A DNA stretch of 64,000 nt from Limnanthes douglasii subsp. nivea (Eukaryota > Streptophyta > Magnoliopsida > Brassicales > Limnanthaceae): NCBI GenBank assembly GCA_036936605.1, contig JAUPFV010000001.1:167114643-167178642 (forward strand). The letters run 5' to 3'. Position 1 is the stretch's first letter; every line of letters begins with the position of its first letter. The position numbers and the translations under genes were made by a program. This document shows positions 1 through 11,230 of this stretch, one piece after another. A model generated the notes under the pieces. It made no database searches, was not told the DNA's origin, and saw only the letters and a program-made list of their open reading frames with translations.

Positions 1-54
1 CATATTTGCAATAAGGGTTTAAAAGATCTAATCTAACTATATTTATTAATTGAC

Positions 55-275
55 ATATACAAAATCAAAATCAAATCAAAATCCAAAAAATATTAGTTCA
101 AATCTAAAACCAAATAAAAAAAGACAAAATCAAATCAAATCCAAATTGAAATCCAAATCCAAATAAAATTGAAATCCAAATCAAAACCCACTTTGGAACT
201 TAAATAAAAAACCAATCGAATCAAATCTAAAATAAAAAATCACAATCAAAGTAAAAATCCAAAATCAAAATTTTT
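55..275. repeat. A-rich degenerate short-period repeat
   Basis: Low-complexity stretch made of imperfect repeats of the type AAATC(C)AAAT, with almost no G. It has no open frame and no recognisable element termini. It could be a degenerate satellite-like run or the edge of an older transposon. Confidence 0.6.
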
Positions 276-341
276 GAGTATGATGATGGGTAATGAACTA
301 TTATCCTTGCATGTACAATGATAAATAGGTTCTAGTTTTAG

Positions 342-1160
342 GTGCGTAATTATACATGGCTTCCAATAGGCATTGGTTTGAAGACCTACAAATGCTTGAT
401 GGTGGAAGGGTTATCTTTGAGAATGATGAGTCCTGCGATGTCAAAGGGATTTGAGGTTCGGCTCACATTTTCTACAAAACTTGAGAGAGAGATTAAAAAT
501 ATAAGAATTTACTCGAAGTTAAATGGAACCTTGTTTCTATTGAGATGTGAGACGATAAAGGGTTTACCTAGAGGGGTGAAGATTAAAGGGTCTTGCAAGG
601 GTACTTTATTGTTACAAAAGAAAATATGACTAATAATGTATTAGTTCTCGAGATCTCTATAATGGTAGAGGTGGTTTCTAGTATGGTGATATATTATACC
701 AATTTTGACATCATCGGCGGAGGTATTTAAGTGAGAATGAACTCAGTTAAATATGTAACCAAGGGTTGTTAGATGGTATGATAGTTTAAAAGCTGAGTTT
801 TTGTGAAATTTCTGTATTGCGTAAGAGAAAGAAGGTGAATTTTCTACCCAACAAACAAATATTTAATGGAGTACTTGATTATGTTCATTCAGACCTTCAA
901 GGTGCAGCACGTGAACCTACCATTAATGGTGCAAGGTTCTTTATGTCTCTCATTGATGACTATTCCAAGAAAGTATGGGTTCTAAACTTGAAGACCAAAG
1001 ATGAAGAATTTGTTGCCTTAGTAGACTGGAAGACTTTGGTAGAGAATCAAACTGAGAAATAGTTTAAGAAGGTTCATATGGATAATAGCTTAGAATATAT
1101 GAAAAATTATTTTATTAGCTATTGTGCAAAGCTTGACATTAGTAGATACCGAACCGTAAG
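342..1160 (+). pseudogene. Ty1/copia retrotransposon fragment (protease to integrase), broken
   Basis: Read across frameshifts, about 370-620 resembles the copia protease/GAG-pre-integrase region: a WFEDLQMLDGGRVIFENDES-like string, then a VKGIG-like string and a region corresponding to 'VPEVKWNLVSI'. From 817 to 1062 an 81-residue frame carries the start of a copia integrase core, with HSDLQGAA followed by GARFFMSLIDDYSKKVWVLNLKTKD, including the first catalytic Asp of the DDE core in HSD and the conserved IDDYSKKVWV. The frame ends in a stop near 1062, but homology continues weakly (FKKVHMDNSLEYM, matching the 'RTDNGLEF' segment) to about 1110. Several frameshifts and stops and the absence of LTRs, RT and RNase H show that it is a dead internal fragment. 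It is cut on the right by the gypsy LTR. Confidence 0.8.
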
Positions 1161-1284
1161 TGAGACTCATTAGTCATGTCATTTGCATTTAGCTACATCG
1201 AGCTTCTTTTTAATTCCACTTAGAATAGTCATGTTAGTTACTTCAACTTATCCATTGTTTTGAGGATAATACGGAGTAAAAAAT

Positions 1285-1398
1285 GATATTTCTCATAAAA
1301 CATTGTAAAGACATCACTTTGAAACTGTATAGTGATCAAAGGATATTTCTCATAAAACATTGTAAGGACATCACTTTGAAACTTTATACTGATCAAAG
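1285..1398. repeat. 57-bp direct tandem duplication
   Basis: Two near-identical 57-bp units (1285-1341 and 1342-1398), each running from GATATTTCTCATAAAAC to TGATCAAAG, differ at a few positions. The distal end of each unit contains TGATCAAAGG, the terminal sequence of the adjacent gypsy LTR, so the duplication probably arose at the copia/LTR junction. Confidence 0.85.
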
Positions 1399-2785
1399 GA
1401 TATTTATTCTTAATTTTATATTACTTGTATACTAGTTTAATTGTTAGTTTTAATTACTTATGAATAAAAATACTCTCATTGGGTTTTTTCTTATTTATTA
1501 GTGAAATTGGAGTAAATGAGCAAAAAAGAGTTAAGATTGGACATAGAAGCTATAATTAAATAAGAAGATAAAAGTCAAGGACTTGAAGATAATTATAAAA
1601 AGAATAAAAGAAAGAAAGGAAAAAAGATAAGATATTAATTGAAGATCACATCTTAATATTTTAGTTTCCTAAAGAATAAATTATAATATTTTTATTATTT
1701 AATTTAAAAGAATAATATAATTCTTTAATTTTATTTGATAAAGATTATGATTTTATTTTTAGGAGAACAAAATATTTGATCTTGTGTCGTAAATTATAAT
1801 ATTATATTATATAATTAAAAAAATGAATTAATTTTTTTATATTATTTAATATTATAATTATACTCTCAATGTGTTTTGTTTTTAGAAGATTAGATCAATA
1901 AAAAAACCATAACTCTTCTTATAAATAAAACCCTAACGAAGAAGATCCAGGTTGCCGTCAACACAAAAGCCTACTTTTCTTTTTTTCTTCACTGATTATT
2001 TTATTTCCTTAATTGTTAAAACGATGAATATTATTAGCATGAGCTAATTTTTTTGTTCTAGGGTTTAAAACATATGTATATATATTTGTTAAGGATTAAT
2101 TTTTAATTTCTTCTTTATATAATTGTTTTTAGTATTTTTATTGAATGTAATGCCTTCAATTACTTACCAGTTCAATTGATTGATGTTAGATCTAGGTAGA
2201 TCGAAAGGTAAAATCTATTTCTGAAATATAATAGTACCACTAGGTTGAATGAGTAGTGCATTAAGGCCACGACCTAGTGAAGTCTGAACTAGATTCTTAG
2301 GTTGCATGACCCAATTGTAGGAGGTATGAGACTAGAGATATAACCAGCCATACAAAAGGAAGGGTTAGTTGTCTGAGATCGAGAGATGATCACAGCACTC
2401 TGAAAGAAAACCTGACTTTTAAAAAATTATGTTTAGAGTAAATTTAATTAATTATTTAAAGTTCTTAATACATTATATATACATGTTTTAAAACACTAGA
2501 ATTGTTTTAATATATATATCTCCTCAAATTTAATTAATTGTTTATTTTATTTTATTTTATTTTGCAACACCAACTAACCAACTATTGATCTTCGAATCTC
2601 AATTTTGTTTTTTTTTTATTTTACTTAATTATTTCTTAATTAGTTTTTATTTACTTAATATTTTAAATTAAGCAAGTTATTTTTTTTAGATCTAGCAAAA
2701 AAATTCCTCGTTTGGGTTCGATATTCTGAGTCTTAAATACTTTAAAACTAAAATGGAAATCGTACACTTGGGGTTTTTCGTATCA
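1390..2785 (+). mobile_element. 5' LTR of an Athila-like Ty3/gypsy element
   Basis: The left terminus TGATCAAAGG recurs at 7205 and, inverted, at 8084, each time with different flanking sequence, which marks it as an element end. A TATA box (TATAAATA, 1920-1927) lies in the middle of the LTR. The right end is taken at TATCA (2781-2785), just before a primer-binding-site-like TGGTGCGGGAGG near 2792. The text just before it (GGGTTCGATATTCTGAGTCTTA... CGTACACTTGGGG) resembles the end of Athila-type LTRs. Total about 1.4 kb. The boundaries are inferred, because the matching 3' LTR is truncated. Confidence 0.65.
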
Positions 2786-2943
2786 AGTTTTTGGTGCGGG
2801 AGGCAATCTAATATTTTTTTAAGATCTAATTTTTTTAGTTTTAGTTTTTTATTTTTTTTATATAATAGGTGAAAAAAGTCTTCTCCTTCGGAAATAGAAA
2901 GAACTTTTCACCGGCAAAGAAGAGAGTTGCAAAAATAAAAAAA

Positions 2944-3940
2944 ATGGCTAATATATGAGAGAATATAAACAATTTAGCAGTACAACAAGCTCCTCATATG
3001 AGAAAAATGAGTGACTATGCTAATCCATCACTTACTGGATTCACTCCAAGCAATAACGAGACCAACAGTGAAGGAAACGTATTTTGAGATCAAACTGACA
3101 TTGATCAATATGATTTAGAACAATATGTTCATCGGAGAATCAGAACGGTGCCCAAACATACATCTAGTCAGTTTCATGGAGCTCTGCGATACATCTAAGT
3201 ATACAAATGTTCTAGCTGATGTAATTTATTTGAGACTTTTCCCATTTTCTCTTAAAGGAAAAGCAAAGGCTTGACTTTAATCATTACCATCCAAATTCAT
3301 CACGACTTGGGATCAACTAGCTCAACTATTCCTATCAAAGTACTTTCCGTCAGTGAAGTCGGCGAAATTCCGAAACGATATCAGCAATTACGCTCAAAGA
3401 AATGACTCGTGGGAACGATATAAGGAATTGTTGCGCAGATGTCCTCACCATGGGATTCTTACATTGATGATAGTCCAAACATTTTACAATGGACTATTTG
3501 CGAATAATAAATTGGCGTTTGATGCTGCAAGCGGAGGGTCTCTAATGAACAAGACTCCAGAAGAAGCATATGAATTATTGGAGCTTTTGTCTACAAACAA
3601 CTACACATCTAATAAAAAGAGAAAAACTCGAATGTATGCAATCAACAATGAAATTGTCATGCAAAGCAAAGATAGCAGCGCTGGGGCAGTAGTTAAACCA
3701 ATTGACGATGAATTCGACTACAGCATCAGACATCAATGTGTATCATCCATCAAATCAATTCACAGAATCTGAAGATATCAGTTATGTGAGTAACTACCAA
3801 CAGGGGCCTAAACCTTATTATTCTAATCATTATCAAGCAGGTAGAAAGAAAAATCCAAACTTTTGTTGGAAGAACAACGCGAACATTTGGAAACAAGAGG
3901 ACTTGGAGAAGTTGGAAAAGAAAGCAACCTTTGAATAGGT
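2944..3940 (+). pseudogene. Athila-like gypsy gag (Retrotrans_gag), broken
   Basis: This is the gag capsid region of the element whose LTR ends at about 2785. Across frames it shows the typical succession: MSDYANPSLTGF (N-terminal gag), QYDLEQYVHRR, an LRLFPFSL-like segment, KAWLQSLP-like remnants, then a good frame at 3353-3772 with SVKSAKFRNDISNYAQRNDS, WERYKELLRRCPHHG, QTFYNGL, DAASGGSLMNKTPEEAYELLELLSTNNY. The last motifs are hallmarks of plant Athila gag. Stop codons near 2956, 3086 and 3197 and frameshifts make it non-functional. A second frame at 3702-3938 continues the gag tail (QYVSNYQQGPKPYYSNHYQAG-like). Confidence 0.85.
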
Positions 3941-4154
3941 TTATTGAATAAGTTTTTTAGAAGAACGAATCACAAACATAAAAAGTATCAAAGTTTCAAT
4001 TCAAAATCATGATGCAAGCCTAAAAAACTTAGAGGTTCAATTAGGACAACTACACTCAATGATGGAATCTAGAGTTCAAGAAACTTGGCCTAGCAATACA
4101 AAAAATAAGCCGAAACAAGTTAATGCAATTACACTGAGAACGGGGAGACAAATA

Positions 4155-4330
4155 GGTTTTGGGGCTGATTCTAGAGCTGATCTGGGGCTGATCGGAGCAA
4201 CAAAAAGCTCGAGAAAACTGCAGGTTTTGGGTCTGATTCTGAGGCTGATTATGGAGCTGATTCGAGGGTCGATCGAACCAGCCGATAGCTCGATAAAACT
4301 GCAGGTTTGGGGGCTGATACTGGGACTGTT
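4155..4330 (+). repeat. Imperfect tandem repeat in the gag-protease spacer
   Basis: Roughly 70-80-bp units, each carrying CTGCAGGTTTTGGG / GGCTGATTCTG / GATCGAGC-type strings, repeat about two and a half times between gag and protease of the Athila-like element. The peptide consequence is a repeated SS(R/I)KLQV(L/W)GLIL segment. The block is more GC-rich than its surroundings. Confidence 0.6.
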
Positions 4331-4574
4331 CGGAGTAGCAACATGATCGACAAAATTGCAGCCCAAAATGCTCCTCAAATGTCAAAATATTCACCACAAG
4401 TTCCCTACCCAAGCCGGAAGAAGAAACAAAATTATAACGTTAAATTTTCTAAATTTCTTGAACTTTTTCGCAACTTAGAGGTTAATATTTATTTTTCAGA
4501 GTTGGTGGAACAGATGCTTAAATAAACAAAGTTTCTCAAAGACATCCTTTCTCACAAAATAAAATTCAAGGATT

Positions 4575-5062
4575 TTGAGACAGTTGCGTTGACAGATGAA
4601 TGCAACGCGTTGATTCAGAATAAATTACCACCAAAGCTAAAAGATCCATGGAGTTTTACTATTCCTTCTAAAGTTGGTAATTTAGCATTTGATAAATGTT
4701 TATGTGACTTAAGAGCTAGTATCAACTTAATGCTTCTTTCTATATGTCAAAAATTAGGAATCACTGAATTAAAAGATACTAATGTTTCATTACAATTAGC
4801 TGATAGGTTTCTTGTGTATCTTAAGGGTATATTAAAGGATGTTTTGATTAAGGTTGATAAATTTATCTTTCTTGCTGATTTTATAATTTTGGAAATGGAG
4901 GAAGATAGATTTGTACCCTCACTCTAGGGAGACCTTTCTTAGTTACTACTAGGACTGTGATTGATGTTGAGGCTGGGAAACTAATTTTACGAGTAGGAGA
5001 TGAGCACGTAGATTTTAGTATATTGGATGCTTTGTAGGTTCCTAAGGATGATAATGCTTGTC
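4575..5062 (+). pseudogene. Athila-like gypsy aspartic protease region
   Basis: The retroviral-type aspartic protease would process the Gag-Pol polyprotein. The frame at 4589-4927 reads KLKDPWSFTIPSKVGN, then CDLRASINLMLLSICQKLGI. The catalytic D-[ST]-G-type triad of the family (here C-D-L-x-A-S-I-N-L-M) has the usual Gly replaced by Arg. LADRFLVYLKGILKDVLIKV and KFIFLADFIILEMEED follow, then after a frame change LGRPFLVTTRTVIDVEAGKL. These are the signature strings of Athila proteases in the usual order. The Gly-to-Arg change and the stop/frameshift near 4927 indicate inactivity. Confidence 0.85.
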
Positions 5063-5279
5063 TGGTTAATATGGTAAAGACACCCAATGATGAATACATA
5101 CATAAAACATTTCATAATCTTAGTTTAGACAATTCATTAGTGGAAGATGTACTTGATGAAATAGGGATTAAAAATAAACACGTTATGAATTGTAATAAGA
5201 AAAATATCTCATTTGATTCACTCGATGTTCAAACTTCAAAGTTAAAAGATAATCATCAAAATTTGAAACATCTAAGTTA

Positions 5280-5795
5280 AAATCAAAACCTCCACCCTCA
5301 CGTTCACTGAGTTTTTATTTGAATGAACCTAACAATTATCCTCATATTTCTAATTTTTCTTCAATTTATGCAGATCAAGAGGAATTATTGAAGGTACTGA
5401 GACAACTCAAGGAAGCTATAGGTTTGATTATAGCCGAGAAACATGAGATCAACCCTCCAAATCACCACATTAAACTTTTAATAAATGAAGTCTACAACTC
5501 ACTCATGAGTTATCATAAGTGGCTAAATCCAACCAAGAAGAAAGAGCGAGTGGTAGACACTAATCGTGCTCTAAATTGGGATAGATGTCGTTTCAGGGAA
5601 GATGATGAAATTGTTTTAGGACATCGTATTCTAGAGAATGGGGTTTGTCCAACGAATGTGACCAACTGAACTGTTACTATTATCAAGAAGTAGTTAATGA
5701 TGATCGGGTGTCAACTACTCTTCATGTTCCATATTGAGAAACCAAATAGGTCGAGCTATTGACTTAAAACGAAGCGTTGATTGAGAGGCAACCCA
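5280..5795 (+). pseudogene. Athila-like gypsy pol remnant with large internal deletion
   Basis: The frame at 5319-5669 matches the entry to reverse transcriptase (SSIYADQEELLKVLRQLKEAIGLIIAEKHEINPP, where the family has 'LLEVLRKHKKAIGWTIADIKGISP'). Within about 100 bp the text then jumps to the C-terminal end of pol/3' ORF (DLKRSVD-like, ERQPNVS at about 5765-5800, corresponding to the 'ALLGRQPN' end seen in Athila elements). The whole RT palm, RNase H and integrase are missing, so more than 3 kb of pol was deleted. The element cannot be autonomous. Confidence 0.75.
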
Positions 5796-7204
5796 ATGTA
5801 AGTTTTTTTTTCTTTTTTTTTCTTTCATTCTAGTATTGTTATTTTTGAAAAAAAACAAAAACAAAACAAATAATAATAATAATAATAATAATTGATGAAT
5901 AGTCTTTTCGGAAAAAAAAATCATAAAAAAAAGATATTCTTTATTTTTATTTTTATTCTATTTTTTAGAGTGTTTACCATGTGCTCTTAGATTTTGTTTT
6001 GGTGTTTCTATCATTTTTTCTTTCTTTTCTTTTGTTTTACTTGTACTTTGGCGGAATCAACTAGCTTCTACAATTCAAACTCCAATCTCGCAAATTTCAA
6101 CACCAAATACGTTTATCAAATTCCATTGTTCCTTAATATATTTTTGTCTCTTCTTAATATTGGGGACAATATTTGATTTTAAGTGTGGAGTAGTGGGAAA
6201 TTGTAGAATAAAAATATATATGGAACAAATATATCATAAAAAATATTTTTATTATTATTTATAATTTAAGATTATTTATTGTGTATTATAGGACCTCATA
6301 GATTGATTCAAACTTGTGAAGTGACTTTTAGTTTAAAGAATTAATAATTACATGTTTAGATTTTTATTTGATTAGGTCTTTAAATATTTCTGTCTAGAAA
6401 TTATTAAAATTAATTATATTGCAAATTTACTCAGATTTGTTTTTATTTACATGGAAATTAATTTACTAATATAATAAATATTTTCTGAAAAAAAAAACTA
6501 GTTGTGATTGTAAAAAAAAGTTATTTGTTATTAAATAAAGAGGTTGCATAATTCTTTAGGTCTCTTCCTAATCTGGTTTCTTTTGCGTGTATAAAGGGAA
6601 AATATTTATGTTAATTCTTAATTGTGACTTGTCTAGTATTGTAGTTTAATAAGTCTGAGCCAGTAAATCCTTTGGGATGCTTCATCACCTAATGCTCCTA
6701 ACCAACTCGGAGGGATGTCATTGATCTAAAACTCGTTAAATAATTAGAAAACTTAACTAGATACAGGTCACCTGTAAATATATATATATATTAAAAGAAT
6801 ATTTATATAATTTCTTTTCTAAGTTTATATGTCATAGGGTGCTTTACCATCTATTGGTTTGGGATTCATTGACTGTAGCATAGAAAAAGAATTATATATA
6901 TTTAAAAAAAAAAATACAATTGACAACTATTAAAAAAATTCATATTATTTTGATTTATTAATAAAATGTTTAAAAAATATTTAAGTAAAGAGTATATAAT
7001 AAAGTTTAAATTTTACGAGGCATGTTGAAGATTCTTTAGATTTCTTCACATTTCTATCTATAACATGTGGTTATAAATTTTCACTTGATTCATTAGCTTG
7101 TTTTGAAATTAAAGAACTTAGTCTTACTTTATACCATAGGATAATATCATTTGATCATACTTTTACTTGTGATATTTTATTTTTCTCGGACTAGTGGGAT
7201 AATT
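5796..7204 (+). mobile_element. 3' non-coding part of the Athila-like element
   Basis: T-rich and A-rich tracts, an (ATA)n run at 5870-5892, and at 6160-6196 the string TTGGGGACAATATTTG followed by AAGTGTGGAG, the conserved polypurine-side sequence just inside the 3' end of Athila-like elements. About 1 kb of sequence without coding signal follows, before the LTR terminus at 7205. This interval might instead hold a further inserted element. I see no gene in it. Confidence 0.5.
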
Positions 7205-7729
7205 TGATCAAAGGATATTTATCTTTAATTTTATTTTACTTTTATACTAATTTAATTGCTAGTTTTAATTAATTATGAATAAAAATAGTACCATTTGGTT
7301 ATTTTTTTATTTATTAGTGAAAGTAGAGCAAAAGGAGAAAAATGAGTTAACATTAAAGAAGAAGATAAAAGTCAAGGACTTGAAGATAATTAAAGAAGAA
7401 GATAAAAGTCAAGGACTTCAAGATAATTAAAGACATAATACAAGAAATTTTGGAAAACATATAAGATATTAATTGAAGATCACAATCTTAAAATTATTAG
7501 TTTCTTAAAGAATAAATTATAATATCTTCATTATTTAATTTAAAAATATAATATTCATTATTTAATTTAAAAGAATAATATCTTCATTATTTATTTTATT
7601 TTATTTGATAAAGATTATGATTTTATTTTAAGGAGAATAAAATATTTGGTCTTCTATAGTAAATTATAATATTATATTATATAATTATACCCTCGATGTG
7701 GTTTATTTTTAAAAGATTATGGTCAATAA
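7205..7729 (+). mobile_element. Truncated 3' LTR of the Athila-like element
   Basis: Starts with TGATCAAAGG and follows the 5' LTR (1390-1900) base for base with scattered differences and a local tandem duplication (the AAAGTCAAGGACTT block occurs twice, at about 7368 and 7406). It stops where the 5' LTR would continue toward its TATA box, and joins an inverted copy of itself. Confidence 0.8.
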
Positions 7730-8084
7730 TTCTTTTAAATTATATGGTATAATATTATAATTTACTAAGAAGACGAAATATTTTATTCTCCTAACAATAA
7801 AATCATAATCTTTATCAAATAAAAGGTGATCTTCAATTAATATCTTATCTTTTTCTTTTCTTTCTTTTATTCTTTCTCTAGTTATCTTCAAGTCCGTGAC
7901 TTTTATCTTCTTCTTTAAGTATAGTTCCTATGTCCAATCTTAACTCTTTTTTCTTCTTTTGCTCCAATTTCACTAACAAATAAAAAATAACCAAATTAGC
8001 GTATTTTTATTCATAATTAATTAAAACTAACTATTAAATTAGTCTAAAGGTAATATAAAATTATAGATATATACCCTTTGATCA
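7730..8084 (-). mobile_element. Inverted LTR fragment forming a palindrome with the 3' LTR
   Basis: Reverse complement of the LTR start: reading the minus strand from 8084 gives TGATCAAAGGGTATATATC, then the same TTTAATTAATTATGAATAAA, AAAGTC..GGACTTGAAGATAA and GATAAAGATTATGATTTTA strings as in the other LTRs. It meets the direct LTR at about 7730, giving an imperfect palindrome of roughly 2 x 355 bp. Its outer end abuts the truncated integrase of the minus-strand gypsy element. Confidence 0.85.
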
Positions 8085-8460
8085 TGCACTCAATTTCGTC
8101 ACTAATATCAAACCCTCTTATAATATTATTTTGCAAAAATTCAAAAAAATCTTAGATTTTATTTTCATTAATGATTTTGCATCCACTCAATCTGTAAAAT
8201 AATCCACATCCACAACTAAAATTGGATTCTTCTTGTTTCTATTGTAATGGACCAACCACATCTATTTCTCATCTGTAAAACAAACAAAGAAAATGATTTG
8301 ATTTCTATTTTTCTTCTGGAATGTGACTCATATTAGCATATGTTTGGCATGGATCATATTTTATTACCAAGTTCATATCATCCATTAACAAAGTTTTAAT
8401 CTAATATTCTCCTAACAAAAACCTTCCAATCAATCCCTTGTATCTATAATATGCTCCAAC
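8085..8460 (-). pseudogene. Gypsy integrase fragment (zinc-binding and core start)
   Basis: On the minus strand, frames read HDGVVGAYY, CQTYANMSHIPEEK (H2C2 zinc-binding segment; the family has 'KCDKCQRFANIPHQPPEE'), then DVVGPLQ and NNIIRGFDIS (core, compare 'GIDLVGPLP' and 'KNIICRFGIP'). The core stops at 8085, where the inverted LTR begins, so the catalytic DDE residues after the first are lost. Multiple stops make it dead. Confidence 0.75.
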
Positions 8461-9420
8461 TACACCATCATGCAAATATTTGAGAATTACAATTTTCATC
8501 AACGCCTTTGAACTGTTGTGTCAAGCTATTTTTATACAATTCCTCGTCAAATACAACAAATTTTGTTTCTTTAATTTCAAACCTTATGGCTAGCCTTATC
8601 TTAAAGCAAAACTTAGTCCTTGAGAAATAAATTAATTCTTGACGCCAATCAGTAAAAAAAAATCCACGGATGTTATTCCCAACTCTTTCTTGGTAACTTT
8701 TATTGATAAAGTTTATTGAAGTATAACTATATAATTTCCATTTAAACAACCAAAGTTTTCTAGAAAATCAGCACTAGCATTTTGTAGACGAGGTACTTGT
8801 TCAAAAACCACTCTTTTGAAACTTTATTTAGTTGCTTAATTAGTTTTAAGTACTCATTCATAGTATGTTTTTTTTCTTCAAACATTCCCTTAATTTGGTT
8901 TACAACTAGGTGAGAGTCAATTACAATACAAACTAGTTTAGCCTCACAAATGTGAGCAAACTTCATTCATGCCAAAACTGTCTCTTACTCCACTTCATTA
9001 TGTATAGTTTCAAAATCAAATTTGATTATCTTTTTTAATTTCCTCCTAGAAAGAGTAATCAACGCAATTCTCGATCCATAGCCATTCAGACTTGCGGCCC
9101 CATCAGTTCTTACAATTCATTTTGTATTTTTTAACAAATTTATCTCTTTCACGATCCATTTTATCTTCTTGGGATACATTTATAAAATCTGCTAGTGTTT
9201 GTGATTTGGTTTCTATCTCTAGTTCAAATATAATATCGTACTCATCTGATTCAACAAAACAATTTCGCATTCAACATGTCTTGGCAAAACTCAGTAGAAA
9301 TCAAATACTTTTTAAGATCTTCAAATCCTTTCCATATTTATCATTCCAATCAAAGCATTTTTATCCTTTCAAAATTTTAAACAAAGCATGACCTTTATCA
9401 GAGGCTTTGAATTTGAACCA
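8461..9420 (-). pseudogene. Gypsy RNase H and RNase H-integrase linker
   Basis: Minus-strand frames at 8760-8966 read AKLVCIVIDSHLVVNQIKGMFEEKKHTMNEYLKLIKQL, matching the second half of the plant gypsy RNase H ('VHSDSQLVVNQVKGEYEAKDERMAKYL'). That at 8468-8749 reads DWRQELI...FCFKIRLAIRFEIKETKFVVFDEELYKNS, the linker that precedes integrase in Tat-type elements ('WRQPIIDYL... LIDGELYKR'). The RNase H N-terminal half lies in broken frames up to about 9400. The second-type RNase H and linker favour the Tat lineage over Athila. Confidence 0.75.
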
Positions 9421-10200
9421 AGACAATACATTTAGGCGATCTTATAGTTTTTGTACTTATTTGATTGAATTTGGTGAATTTATCGTTATGGATGCTTATA
9501 GTTGTGAACGGTTGTTTTTTATTCTTTTTTACTAATGACATATCCAAGGAATTTACCAGCTCATACACTGAAAGAAAATTTTAGTGGATTAATTTCAAAT
9601 TAAATTTCTTTAGGTTGTTGAATGTTTCAATTAATGCCTTCAAATGATAATATTTCTCATTAGTCTTGAAAAGTATGCCTTCAATACAAGTTGTAAAAAT
9701 AATTCACATGTGATCAACAAAAATATGATTGACGAGCCTTTGATAAGTTAATTCAATATTGTAAAGTCTAAATGTCATAAATTTGCAACAATACATCCCA
9801 TGTTCGGTCATAAAAGAAATATTTTATTCGTTATTAGTATGCATTTTTATTTGGTTATAGCCTGAATTTGCATCTATGAAAGATAATATCTCATGTTTAG
9901 GTATCGAATCGACTAATTGATTGATACGAGGTAGAGAAAAATAAACTTTTGGATATGCTCGATTTAAATCAATATAATCACTATAAATCATCTATTATTC
10001 ATAATTGTTATTTATGGTAACTGGATTTTCCATCCAATTTGGGTATTTTGATACTCTAACATGTCCAACTTTAAAATGTCTTTCAACCTCTTTGACTATT
10101 CCCTTGACATTAGAAAAAGCTTTTATTTTTTGCCAAATTAGTCTAATTCTATTTTCCACTACCAACTCATGATAAATTATTGATTTACTCACCTAGTTAC
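9421..10200 (-). pseudogene. Gypsy reverse transcriptase, broken
   Basis: Read on the minus strand from 10192, SIIYHELVVENRIRLIWQKIKAFSN, EVERHFKVGHVRVSKYPNWMENPVT matches the RT entry ('QKRRAF... GFIREVQYPEWLANVVLV'). It is followed in another frame by DYIDLNRAYPKVYFSLPRIN and LSFIDANSGYNQIKMH, the palm motif A region with the catalytic Asp (FxDAxSGYNQI) still present. MYCCKFMTFRLYN and HIFVDHM stand for the FGL and YVDDM segments; the YxDD catalytic box reads F-V-D-H, so one Asp is lost. Several in-frame stops. Confidence 0.8.
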
Positions 10201-10372
10201 ATAGTTTACACTCAAAGAAGAAAGTATCTAAATTTAATTTTAAACATTTTATAAACTTTCTTTTGACTTCTAGACTAAAAAAATCTCGATTAAAACTTGT
10301 TTCCTAATATCAAATTTCCTTGCTTACTGTTTTATCTAATGATTTTGTTATACGAATTGCTTCCCTTGGGTT

Positions 10373-10628
10373 GAGCTAAAAAATATGGTTAATCATCGTA
10401 GTTGGTCACTTGTGTCAAAACAGTCATTAAATTTACATTTGTATCAAAACAACCACTTTTGTTTTTGTTTTTACATCCATGGAAACTCATGGTGACCACA
10501 TGTGAAAAACAAATACCAATAATAGTGACCACAAATGAAACAAAGTGGTTGTTTTGATACAAATATAGCATGAATGGTTTTGTTTTTAAACAAGTGACCA
10601 ACTCTGGTAACTAACCATGGTTTTCAGC
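10373..10628. mobile_element. 256-bp foldback MITE inside the gypsy element
   Basis: The two arms are imperfect inverted repeats of each other over roughly 100 bp: TTGGTCACTTGTGTCAAAAC and TTTGTATCAAAACAACCACTTT on the left, and their complements on the right at 10535-10600. Flanking direct repeats CCCTTGGGTT (10363-10372) and CCTTTGGGTT (10629-10638) look like a 9-10-bp target duplication, the size expected for Mutator-type elements. It separates RT from protease of the minus-strand gypsy element. Its minus-strand 70-residue open frame is not a real gene. Confidence 0.7.
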
Positions 10629-10638
10629 CCTTTGGGTT

Positions 10639-11230
10639 ATCAACATCTTATTCGCTAGATCCCATCAAAGGTTAATTATATTCAAATGGTTCATTACTTT
10701 TTGATGGGATATGTGATTTCTATGCAATGACGTTTCTCATAGATAAAGTGATTGAATAAAATTTCTTGTATACTCTTTGAATTTCTCTAACAAGTCATAA
10801 ATTCATTCCAACAAAGTACTTCAAACATCGATGATAAGATGAGCCCACTGACTTTATTTTGTGTAGCCAGGGATGACGTATGATAACATTATGAAAACTC
10901 GATGCATCCTCACCAATTTTTTTCCAATTGTTGTGCCTTACAACAATTTGAAGCTCCACCTCTCCTACATAATTAGTTTGCCGACAATAAAAAATATCCT
11001 CAAAATCACACCAAAATTTTTGATTGTTACCAATAGGGCATCTTCATGAGGAGTAACCAACCCTCTTAGATTGCCATCAGTATAGTTCAAAAACGAAGAC
11101 AAGTGTCTGTTAAAGTGCATGGTTGATTCCTCAACACAATGAACCTCAAGATATTTTGTATGTCTCTTCCTCAAATTACTAGTTGTCTTCACCAAAGTTT
11201 CCCCCCCAGCAATGGTGCATATAGCTTGAT
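10639..11230 (-). pseudogene. Gypsy aspartic protease region, broken
   Basis: Minus strand: a 76-residue frame at 10965-11195 includes LVTPHEDALLVTIKN, where the family has 'HDDALVVTL' upstream of the catalytic LVDNGSS. Downstream frames read VGEVELQIVV and FHNVIIRHPWLHKIKSVGSSYH (compare 'YNVILGRPTLNALQAVVSTYH'). The catalytic segment itself is scrambled by frameshifts. It fits the order gag-PR-RT-RH-IN on the minus strand. Confidence 0.7.
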
